Source of the DNA: Membranipora membranacea
Lineage: Eukaryota; Bryozoa; Gymnolaemata; Cheilostomatida; Membraniporidae
DNA length: 64,000 bases
Assembly (NCBI GenBank): GCA_914767715.1
Contig: OU612066.1
Location: 18,140,283-18,204,282 of the forward strand
Reading direction: 5' to 3'
In this document: piece after piece, positions 49,599 to 60,792 of the stretch
How the letters are laid out: each line of letters starts with the position of its first letter
Position numbering within the stretch: position 1 is the stretch's first letter
Position numbers and translations under genes: made by a program
Notes under the pieces: model-generated
The model's database searches: none
What the model was told of the DNA's origin: nothing
What the model saw: only the letters and a program-made list of their open reading frames with translations

Positions 49599-50256
49599 TC
49601 TCCTTATTGTTACTGCCAACAAAGTCAAAAAAGGAAAATCCTGTTGCTTCTTTACTGAAGCAGCTTTACACTAACCATGTAACAAAAGCTACACTCAAAA
49701 TGCTTGAACAATAGATTCAATCAACATTTTATACCACCTCCAGGCATAATCCTTTTGTATGAGCCACCACAACTCTGCTCATTTTTTGCAAAAACATATA
49801 AAGCCCTTAACCCTATATTATGTACAAACTAAAATGAAGAGCTCTGATCGGGCCTACCTCAGCTTCAGTATTACGCTTTGCAATAGATATATTAGTTGGT
49901 GTAAAGGTTGATGGATTTTACATAACTACGTCAATACTTTCATTAGTATGCAATAATAGCATTACTCTTGTCTTGTCTTTGGAGAGGATAGGATATGATA
50001 TTGGTTGAGACCAAACTCTTTGAGGAACAGGTGTTTGGCACCCACCGAAGGTCTTCAAACACCCCTGGACAGTTTTTGATTAGCATTGATTGAGCAGTAG
50101 GATAACTTTGCATCACTTGTCAGTCAATATGGTATTGGATTTGACTGATATTTTAGATATAATTTGATTAGATAGATGTGATTTGAGAGCGTGGTGTGTT
50201 TTACTTTTTGGACCTTTATTATAATCTTACATGATTATTTCGAGAAAAACTATATC
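49599..50256. other. S5-R4 spacer (about 0.66 kb)
   Basis: Holds the S5 3' flank with AATAAA and the R4 5' flank. Homologous spacers are 1486-2138, 12498-13035, 28074-28715 and 37341-37996. They are well conserved and must hold the R promoter if R is transcribed on its own; no clear TATA box was identified. Confidence 0.5.
50215..50220 (-). promoter_or_regulatory. Polyadenylation signal of S5
   Basis: AATAAA on the minus strand, 36 nt past the S5 stop. Confidence 0.65.
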
Positions 50257-53200
50257 TCAATGCCAACAATGCCATGTATCTCTTGTACACGAATCGATTG
50301 CAGTAAGCCGTAGCTTTGGAAACCTGCTTCCGAAAGCACAAAGTACACTCGTCTTTCCCTCGACTGGAAACAGAATAAGCAATATATTACAAACAATAAT
50401 GTAATTATATAATCAAGTAGCCCATAAACTAATCTAAATTAATCAGAATACTATCCAAATGTTATGTGAAAGTGTTTTCTTTCTCTCCAGATCTTTCTAT
50501 TAGCTTGATGCTAATGAAGAAATGCATGTTGAGTTTCTGACTTCAAGTGATAAGCTATAGGTAAATCAGCTTTCTACATAGCAAGGTTTTCGGTGATGGT
50601 TATTGACAACGATACAGCAATCACTCTATTTATAGCTTACTGCGTCGCTGGGGGCCGTCGGGCTGGGGGCCGTCGGGCGGAGGGCAAAGTCTGGGGGGAT
50701 CAGACTACTTACTGCGGTGCTTGATGAGTCTGAAATCGCCTAGTCCACCAACACCGTAGAACTTCCCATAAGGATCATGAATATTTTGGATCTCAAACAC
50801 GTTATCATCACACATCGTCACAAATGGTAAAGGCTTTTCTCGGCTTGGCTGGAAGCAAATGAAAAAGAAATTCAATAATTTATGGCCATCTTATCTGGCA
50901 ATTTAAAAAAAATGTTTCTCTCTTCATTGATACTTTTTCTTTTTTCATGTTTTCATCACAGAAACATTCGCGTCTGTTTTAGGAAAATATGAGATTGGAC
51001 AGGAGGCTGTGACTGGGAGAATGCGGAGGCAGGAAAGGAATTAAATAGTATGGCCGTTAATTCAGAAGATTTGTTAAGTCAATAAAAGTGTAAAAAAGAA
51101 CATTGATTTGTTAATTTAGTACTAGAATATTCCTTTTGTAGGGCATCACAGTTTAGAGAATAGCACAAAATGACCTTCCATTTTTAAAATATGTTAAAAT
51201 TTAGAAGATCCATACCCAGTACATGCTTACCGTTGCAATAACCTTGTAACCAGATGGAGCTTCTGTCAATTGACCAAGAGAGTACATTGAATAACCACCG
51301 ACCCAATTTCGATTGTAAATATGTATGATGAAGAAAAGTCTTTTATCACCAGGTAGTTCATACATATCAAAGCTTAAAACTTCATTTCTGCTCTCTAAAA
51401 CAAAAGAGTCATTGATGAAGGGTCAGGGCTTACTGTACAATAGAATGCTTTCAAATATTTGGTCACTTTTCTTCTGATTGTTTTTTTACCAAGTCACAAG
51501 TTGATCGCCCCAAAATTTAGTCCTCTCAACATTGCTTCATGATTCTTGTGAGGGTTTGAATAAATCTCATCTTACACTGCTTGTGAAATTGATCTAGATT
51601 TTACTTAATAACGAAAGATGAAAACAACTAAGGTTAGAATATAATGAGGACGAATGGATTGTTTCTGGCATTTGAAGCAAGAACTAGACAAGTAGTGATA
51701 AATTCTCATGCATCATTTGGTTGCTGTAAGCTTTATTATTGTATTTACCATATCTCCGAGGGAGAGTTTTTGGTAGCAATATAAACTCTTTGGATACTTC
51801 ATCGAAGGATGCTGGGTCACTAGGATAATCAATATCCCATTTTCTAATCCTGTCGTAGCTTGTTACTCTTTCTTCTTTTATCCTTAGTTCAGGGCAGGCA
51901 TCAGAGAGGGCTGTCAAATAACATTACTTATGAATAGATGCGACTGAAACTCTGAGACCAACACTGTCTAGCTTGCTCTTTCTGCAAGCCAAATTACCCA
52001 ATCCCCTTGCCTTGACTTGTCTCATGTGGAGGGGGGAGTAGTGGCATGAGATCATACTCTCCAGAGAACAGGTGATTGACACCTATAGTTCTCGAAGACC
52101 ACTGGACAATTTTGATTACTACTGATAGACCACATCCTTGATGTTAGAAGGATGAAATTGATTTTAGTTTGTGGCTTGTGGGTAGAGAGAAGCCAGGGTT
52201 AAGCTCCCCTCATTGGAAGGTAGTATTAAATAAAAGGCCATTTGATAACTATCAATGAATCCAATTTGGTCCTCAGTTTAAAAAACTGCAAAAGGAAAAA
52301 TAAAATAAGTCGTGTATCAAACTCATTATGGTGAATTTCACAGCCAGCACTTCGGTTAATATTTATAACAGATTAGTTTATCTTGCACCCACTAATTTTT
52401 TAACTATTATTATCAAAGCGGGGATTTAGGGCCTTTTTGCTAACAAAGAGTGTAAATTGATTTAAAACGCAAGCTTTCATTGGGTATTGCTTCCCCTTTC
52501 AAAAATGCGATCTTCTTCAATACTAAAATGGTTAATTGCCGATTAAATCAGATCCATATGCAACGAATCCAATGATTAATGTCATTTGAAAATGCAATAT
52601 GAAATCAGTTTAAACATTGTTGCCAACCTGGAATAGAATGTAACCTCAATAGCAACACTGTTTGGATAGCAGAGCGGGAAAGCATATACCTACCAACTCA
52701 AGGTATGACTAGATTGGTAATTTCTTTACCTTCATCTCTATTTTCCACTACACCTATTGTGACAAAGCCATCGGGAAAGTGATTTACCTTGATCTTAATC
52801 TTGCACTATCATGTTTTGTTAGCCAATAGATCAGATTATGTGGGATTGACTTAGCCTTGAACAAGGCCAGGATTGACCCTATTTAGCAAGGAATTCCTTG
52901 TCAGCTTATCACACAGAGTTAGTGGCTGTGACGTTTGGAAGCATATGGCTAGCATAATAACAGAGCTACTACTTTTTGTTAAAAGCCCTGTAACAAATGG
53001 AAAATGGATTATGAGCATGTGCTCCTATTGGTATGACTTTTAGAGGATATAATAAGCATATCCTGGAGATGAGCCATTTCTCAATCTCAGCACCCCAATC
53101 ACCCAAACATCTGTTTTTTACGCAACCCTTTATTGTCATGTCTGTTTCTCATCATTTCTATTTGTTGTGGTTTGCTGAAGCTTCACCAATCAAATCACTT

Positions 53201-53559
53201 GTTTGTTCACCTCAAAAACTCACAAGTTTAATATGAAGACCATGATGTGATGCATTCCAAGTATTATGGTGTACTAGAAATCAATATATGCAGCCTTACT
53301 ATACTATAAGGCTGTTTGCCAAGATTCACACTAGCTTCTGATTATTTACCTGCAGTCTAATATCAAGACAGATCCCGATAATTTTGTTCGTCAGAGACTT
53401 TTTTATAAACTACGATTTGGTAATAATTAACTAACTAATCAGTGCAGGCTTTTTGAAGAAGTCTCAAAAGAAATATTCTTACAATTTTTGTATTCAATGA
53501 ATTACATGCTTACCTAATATTGCTATATAGTAAAGAAGAAATTCTCTCTTAGAAGGCAT
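50257..53559 (-). CDS. S5: secreted protein of the S family, five exons, 204 aa
   Basis: Exons are 53514-53559 (MPSKREFLLYYIAIL), 51749-51910 (ALSDACPELRIKEE), 51231-51394 (DMYELPGDKRLFF ... NWVGGYS), 50713-50848 (PSREKPLPF ... MCDDN ... KHR) and 50257-50363 (GKTSVLCAFGSRF ... DTWHCWH then TGA). The sum is 615 nt and phases agree. Signal core is residues 7-17; cysteines are at 21, 137, 178, 195 and 202, an odd number, so one may be free or pair between chains. It is the partner of intact R4, 0.66 kb downstream. A 63-bp GC-rich insertion just inside intron 4 duplicated the donor region. No family recognised. An S-R ligand-receptor relation is inference from co-duplication only. Confidence 0.82.
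50645..50707. mobile_element. GC-rich 63-bp insertion with 9-bp target duplication at a splice donor
   Basis: cttactgcg stands on both sides (50636-50644 and 50708-50716). The empty site is in S2 at about 13,422-13,431. The insert contains 'gggggccgtcgggc' twice and resembles the element at 14,979-15,025 in reverse. Because the target includes the exon 4 donor, two GTAAG donors now exist. Confidence 0.85.
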
Positions 53560-53992
53560 TTTAGATAGTGCTATGTGAAGACCTGCTGAACTGGGTTGAA
53601 CCGTTAAAATGTAGCAAGTAGCTCAAATTCAACGTATCAGTTTTTTTAAATAAAGGGTGATAAAGATTCATTGTCCTTTCTTCAGTACATTGGATATGGA
53701 GTTTAAAATAAGGACTATATTAGACTTCATAGTTTGTTTGGTACTTTTCTTGTTTTAGTATCCTTTGTTAGCTTTTGAGGTGATTAAAAACCAGTTGAGG
53801 TCTGTAGTTTCTGGCAAAATCAGATAATTTCTCTCATGTTTTCCACAGGTAGGTGAAGCTAATGTTTCAACAAACAGTCGTAAAACTTGAAAAGGAAATG
53901 TCCTTAGTAATGGTGCAAAGTTTAAATTTTTTTCTAAATGGCTTTTTGATCATTTTCTTGATGGTTGATGCAGATAGGAAAGTGAATGTTTA

Positions 53993-54178
53993 TTACCTGT
54001 CTAGAACTACTAATAACTGGTCATACAGAAAAAGCATATCTGATTCACATAACCTCAGTGTTTTAGCCATGAGAGTAATGTGAGAATGGCCTGTGGTAAG
54101 GATTACAAATTGCCTGCGGTAAGGAGGAATTATTGGAGGCTTAAATGTAGGAACTTGTGGCCTGACAGATGGGAGCAT
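53993..54178 (-). other. Zc copy 5: Pro-rich conserved open frame
   Basis: MLPSVRPQVPTFKPPIIPPY ... TTGHSHIT ... ESDMLFLYDQLLVVLDR then TAA. Open and close to the 33,553 copy, about 430 bp upstream of S5 exon 1. Unknown. Confidence 0.3.
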
Positions 54179-55254
54179 TGCTTTTTTGCCAGGATTTCCT
54201 TAACAAAGGGCAGGTGAGCTGTGACCAAGAGGTAGATCTTGTGACGAATGCATAAGTACATTCTGAAGATTAGTTTCTATCAACATCTGCATACAACAAG
54301 CAGTGGTGGTACCACTCAACATCACGCAGGTCATCAGCTACAAACCATAAATCATGGGTTGTTTATGCAATCCTTTGCTCTCATGTGTCTCATTATGCCT
54401 CCTTGCAGTGGATTACCATAATTTAACATGTTAGTAGTCTATAGGAGGATAAACAAATAGCGTTAGTACTATTATTAAAATAAAAAACAGGTCCTGAAAT
54501 TCCTATAAAATTGTCCCTCCAGGATAACTGAGCTGCTGCAATGTTAAACAATACCAGTAAAAATAAACAGCCTACAATAGAACCAAACAGCAAGTTACCA
54601 ACAAATATTCAAGAATAGATTGACATGTCATGCATCGGCAGCATTTGTAGTTTAATTTAGAGTAAACATTAGTGTCGCATCGCACCTTATTTATTATCAG
54701 CTTTATGGCAGCTTCATCATTTTCAATACATTGCCCCAGCAATTTCACACCTAATCTCAACGAACATATTTATTGGCTCAACATTAACTTTGAAGAGTCG
54801 ATGTTGTATTTATAGAACTAAACCAGGAAAAAAACGTTTTGTATCTGGATAATTGTTAACGCAGCCATTCCTATATTGTCACAGCCAGGGAAAGGTTTTT
54901 TCAGAGATTAATTGCAAATTAATCCTAAATAGTAAGCTGCTTATCGACCCCCACAGTGTATTGTTATAAGCAGTTTTTTGCTAGTATACGTAAAAACGCA
55001 GGTGAATTTTGTTCATACCCTCCCATTGGGTAATTCCATGGACTTAATTCTTAGCCTATGGGTAATTCTCATCCTAGAAAACAAAGGGATTGTCATCAAA
55101 GATTATTCATTTCACAGTTAATCCTCTATTTAACATCTGCAATTACGTAAATGCTACTTGTAATTTCCTTCTTTTTTATTGTTTGAGCAATAGTCGTAGG
55201 CTCACCTCAGGAGCTATAGAATAATTAATTTTGCTCACTTAGCTGTTGTGGTTT

Positions 55255-55722
55255 CTATAAATTCTTCGGTCTACTCCAGGTACTAGGATGTGATTTCTCT
55301 TCCTTGTCCAGCGTAGTTTTATGGTTGTGCTTGCACATATTCCGGTGCTTATGGCGATTGGCATTACTCTTAACATGTCGGGCGGGCAAGATACTCGCGG
55401 CTCAGACTAATCGCCAGTACGTTGACTAAAATAGTGTTCTACACAACCTCTTTGAAAAAAGGAATCATACTTACACTGCCCTCTTCAACTGTCTACTGAG
55501 CCACAGGAATGAAGTTTGTGGGGGGACGAAAATTTTGTGACAAAATTTGAGCTTTGTTGTGATGTGTTGTGTTGTGACCAACTCGCCACAAATTCCCATG
55601 CACAAAGTGATTGCCTGAATACACATTATTGATTGAAAAGGATGTACCATGGCTCTCCAAAGAGTCGGCAACAATAACAAATTTGATTGATTTGAAAACA
55701 GAAGGAAGACCGAGAGTAAATC
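55255..55722 (-). pseudogene. Z5: copy of the Za-Zb fragment with a one-base deletion
   Basis: Za (about 55475-55722) reads FTLGLPSVFKSIKFVIVADS and on to QNFRP, then loses one base against 18.4 kb (cccctcc became cccccc), shifting frame before the HKHHSCGS segment. Zb (55255-55400) is open for 48 codons including the stop. If Za-Zb is coding, this copy is broken. Confidence 0.35.
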
Positions 55723-56276
55723 CTTAAAATTTATTCAGGAGACCTTTAGAAGTGGATAATGCAGTGATAATATTATTTATTTTTTGCCAATGTAAGTAAC
55801 AAATTCATTATGCTTCGTTGTTTGAGATAGCACCCACTATTTAATCCATAATAAGACAAAGGATAGGTAGGATTGCAATGATATGTTACAGCTCTTAAAT
55901 TGCCCTCTATAGCCTACCTAACAAAGTTAAACTTATATTGTTGGAGAAAAAATTTCATTTCAAGTAAACATTCAAGAAAATAATGCTTTGAAAATCACAC
56001 CATCTATTATGAGCTTTATAATCCAACATCTTATTTTTACAGGTGATTTTATGGAATCAAATTTTACGCAAAACAAACTATCACCCACAACAGACAAAGT
56101 CGTTCATAGGATCACTGTGACCTTTTTAAAGTTGAAGCCTAAATCAACATTTTTTTCCCCTTTTTCTCATAGTTAATTCAGGTTCAATCCAAATAGATCC
56201 TGCTAATTTATTGAAAAGCTGGACACAGAGATGAACCTGATATCAATTCTGTTCATCTTCAAGGTTGAGTTTTACA

Positions 56277-59200
56277 TCAAGGAATAGCATTCTTATTTCT
56301 ACCCATTTTCTATTCCCACGCAGACCAAACAGTTTGCAGTTGCTCCCCTTGATTGCAAAGTATTTGCCAAGTTTTTGACGATCATGGATATACGACAGAG
56401 CATACCCTCCATATCAACCAGTAGAATGCAGGCAATTCAGATAAAAATTATCTACTAATTGGATTTGGATTGGATTGCGTTTGTCCAATCAATCTGCAAT
56501 CAACCAAAGTCTAAATTAGAGGGATGGCTGTGATGGCAGCATTGATATAAGTCTATAGACTTACCTGACATAAAAATTAGAGGCTGAATTTTAAAGCTCA
56601 CGATAGTTCGTGTGATCTTCATAATCATAATCATGATTTAACTGGATAGTAATTTTTTAGTCAACAATTTGAGGTATAAAGGGCAATAAAAGAAATGCAA
56701 TTCCTTTGGCTTGGAGCAAAACATAAAAATTTCTGTTAGACTATCCTTTGTCTTATCATCATGAGTTTAACAGAAACCAAGGTCGTGGTGAAGGGCCTTC
56801 TGCCTTCATGCAACAAAGCATAATGAAAGGAACATTTAAGCAGTAAGCATGTAGAGATATATCATCCCTTTGATGCTAAGTTCTAAGCTTTATCCATAAT
56901 GAAATTAAGGCTTCCTACTGACGCTATTGTTTGGACATAACCATATTTTTTTTGTTGCAATTTTTTTGCTCCAAGAAAGGCCGTTACAATGGAATTTTTA
57001 GTTATTGATCAGATGTATTTTATGTTCAATAGGTTTTAGTGTTGATAAATACCTAACAAGCCAGGAAGGTTTTCTTGTTAAAGACAGATTCATGCGGTGG
57101 TAAAGTGAAAACACGGGCCATCATTCATTAATATAAAAAACAAAAGCGTTTACCGACAAACTTTCCAACAAGTATTCATGACAAACCAGAGATCAAGGGA
57201 TTGTGGTCAGGGCTTATCTATAGGACTCAAGTGATTAACCACCAAGGCAACACTGACTGACGCGTGTATTAACTTTCTTTATTCTAAATTGTGCACTTTT
57301 TTGCCAGCACCTGCTTATTGAAAGGCAGGTTAGCATGTTACCTGTCGTGTTATTGGGTAGGACAGCTAAAAAACAAAAAGAATTATACAAAGATTATTTC
57401 TTTCCCAAGAAATCTGAATCTCTTTCACAATGGGAATTACATAAACTCCACTGTCCTCTATCTTAACGATATCCTGCTTTGAAGTTGGGGCGTTGAGTTT
57501 GTGGTAAAAGTTTTTGCTTCTGGTGGAGAACAATGAAAGATTAAGATCATTGTGATGGACACGTTAAGCCATATCATTCCAATGTAACAGCCCAAGATTT
57601 TGGATTTAATTGTAATAGGCGCTGAGCAAATGAGAGCATAATATTCTCAATAATTTTTGCATAGAAAACCAATGAGTGAACATCATAATCTTAAATCAGG
57701 GATAGGCCCACTTTACTATGATAGATTTATAATAAAACCTAAAACACATAAAATGGAAAGCCATCTACGGAAGACAAGCAATGACAAACAACTACTTTTT
57801 TATTTTTCCTGCGTCAGTGCTAATCTAATAAAAGTGCTAAATAGCAATAAATCATTATGTAGTAAACTTTATCTTTATACAATGATTGATCTAATCAATC
57901 GGTCTTTGATGGGTACTATTCTAGTTTATTATTATCTATGGTACTATGTCAAAGCTTGGGGTCGGTGGATTTAGATAATCAACGAGGCATGCTGCTTGAG
58001 GCATGCTGCTTCTGTGCTTAATAAACCGTTGTTATTCTGCTGTTGTACATTGTATTGCAATCAGAGACAACAGATAATATCTATAGTCTCTGTTGCAATT
58101 AAAACAACAAGTGTATTGTAAGCAATACCATCCCGTTGGATGGGATGAGACTTCAAATCCAAGTGGTGCTCACTTTTGTTTACGGAGGAATACTCATACC
58201 TAAGCATCAATGACAATATATATATATATAAATTTAATAAAAACCACACTTTTTTGTGGTAACTTGTCATGCAGTCAGCACAGAGGGAGAATGCAACTTT
58301 TTGTAAGTATTGATCTATAGAGCTACCAAGGTATTGGTCATCGATTTATGAGCCAAAGTTCTAGCAAGCAATAGGGGTGGAGTTTAAAATTACCTCTTAT
58401 TATAGGAGGTGTTGAACAAATGACACCACAATTTTTTTACATTTGTTTCAATAGGAGGGGATAACATTCCTTTTGGTCTGGTAGCTGGCTATTTGTCATA
58501 AATAATGTAAAAGAAAAAATATAGAACTGAATCAAGAGGTAATCACCTATTATCAGCAATCAATCCTTTTTCTATCCACTATTCAGATGTCAGCGTCAGC
58601 ATGCGTATTTCATAACACCTTCCTTCATGGTAATTGATTTATTGCAATTGATTATTATTTTTTTTGTATTGTAATGTAATATAAAGCTTTCACATTTTTT
58701 TGCTGCATAAAATGAGTCAAGTTGCGACTTCCTGAAACCAGCGAGACATTATATGTTGTGTTTTTTGTCTACGGCAAAAAGTGACATCGGCTTTGGTTCC
58801 CTTATATAAAATTTTGGAAAAGTATTGTCTCACCGATAAATCACATAGGGAAATAAATGAACACCACGATCCCAGACCAATTGTTACGCTATAATTGGCT
58901 TGATGTCATTGAAGATTTCAAATAATTGCATTGTGGTATAGCTATTGCCATGCACTATCTGCATTAAAATTTCACGAAATCCAAGTAGAGTATCCTCAAT
59001 GCAATTATATGCGTGTGTTGGTAGCTCAGTTGGTTATCGCACCTATTTTCAATCACTGCAGTCTACTGTGGTGCTGCCCGGGACAACTTATAATGAATTC
59101 AAAGATACAAAGAGATACACCTTATAATCATTTATCTGTCTATGCGAGAACAATGAGATAGAGGTGAGAACATAATGGGAAAAATGAATCGAGCCTTAAC

Positions 59201-60792
59201 AGGTCAAAGCGGCGACTCAGTTTCCTTCTTTTGCCTCCTTGATGTGATATTTTTATTAATTAATGTAAGCATGGAGTTGTCTACTACTTCCTTGATTTAG
59301 ATTGAAAATCATTTAACTGGAGTAGATAAACTTCTAAACTCACCAATCAAAAGATTAGATGAAAAAACCAAGGAGAGTTCACTCTCCAAGTATTATTTTC
59401 TGTGAGTTGCAAGTTTGTTATTTACACTGCATTTCATTCAGGTAAGCCTAGTCATGTAATAGATCACACATAAAGACCAATGAGTGAACTCCTTGTATAG
59501 GTCATAGTCATCACCATGTTTGAGCTTAGTATGCATGTCATTGTCACTCACTCATGAATGGGTGTGTTGTCACATGTTGTTGGGGAGTTTCTTCTAGTAA
59601 CAGAGTACTAGTTTTGTTTAGTACTATAACTGGAACTATTTAGTTTTATCAAGGAGTAAACTAAATGCCTGTTACTACTTGGTTTGTTTCTATCTAGGTA
59701 TATATACATATATAAATATATACGTCTATGTCTATAGTATAGTAGACAGTCCCTAGCCAATGTGTTGGCTTGATAGTGGACTGGTTGCCACTCATTCAGT
59801 GTCCGACAGAGCCAACAAAATATTGGTGGCCTGGGTTTGCCTATCATATCTATACACTAGCTATGATATGAGCTAATTCATGCCCTATATATATATTGCT
59901 AATTTTCTTTAAGTAAGTCAAATTAATATGAAGTAAGGTGCACAATTCAATGTAAGAAAGAATCCACAAATATCTTTCGATTCTGATTCTTCTCTGTCTC
60001 TCTACACCCAGTTCATTGCTGCACCCATTACTTACTGCCTATGCCAAGTACCAGCATGCCTCAGCTATAGAGCCTTCTGATTGTGGTCGTTGAATAGTTG
60101 TAACAGTGAACCTAATGATCTGCAGCGGTGGACACATTTGAAAAGACAGCTGAACTTGTGTCACTTTTCTCAGTGTCAGAAGGTTAAATTTCAGCAAGAT
60201 ATTTATTTATATGAGTTCATAACGACGTCTGCTTTCATAAAAGCAGGCATGAGCAAATTCATAGAAAGCTTTTGTATGTCTAAGAATCTCTACCTCTACA
60301 CCATGCCTTTGCTACTGTTGATTGCTTTGTAATATTATGCTTGAAGCCCATGAGACATGATGTTGTTGTGTGTTTGTTTACTTAAACCGTCAAATTGCTA
60401 AAAACAACTCTCACAGTCTACAGAGCCATGGTAGGCAATCACATCCTGTCATGCTATAATCCCATCACAGTATCATTTGAATTCCTGAGCCAAATCGAAA
60501 TTGCTCGAATTGCCAAACTGAAAATCTGTCCTAACTGTAGCAAAATGAAATTTGCTATCCCCGACAAAATTAAGTAAGCTATAAGATACTCCTGTCCAAG
60601 AGGCGTTCAACAAGCAGTTTTTATTTTACTCATTATCTCATCTTCATCCAATAGCTTTCCTTCACTCTTTCAAAATGAAATTTGATTATTTGTAGAATAT
60701 AAAACGGTAAATAAATACATCAGCGGTATTTGTAAAACATCCAGTCGGGTGAGGAGTGGTGGATATTGGTGGCAGCTGGGTGTGTATGAGCG
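56277..60792. other. Gene-poor unique DNA between the array and the KLHL-type gene
   Basis: No supported gene in about 4.5 kb. Open frames are short, such as 57657-57974 on plus, with low-complexity or non-conserved translations. Contents seen: AT microsatellites near 58,218 and 59,700, a SINE-like head near 59,015, and the KLHL promoter region at the right end. Confidence 0.5.
59012..59080 (+). repeat. tRNA-like head (A box) of a SINE or tRNA relic
   Basis: 'ggtagctcagttggttatcg' carries a perfect A-box-like tRNA D-arm. No cloverleaf or good B box follows, so not a functional tRNA. Confidence 0.4.

Noticed and set aside
57657-57974. 105-codon plus-strand open frame in the unique region
   Set aside because: No recognisable motif, no homologous copy, AT-rich low-information translation.
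59012-59080. Possible tRNA gene
   Set aside because: Only the D-arm/A box fits; no acceptor stem, anticodon arm or B box could be built.
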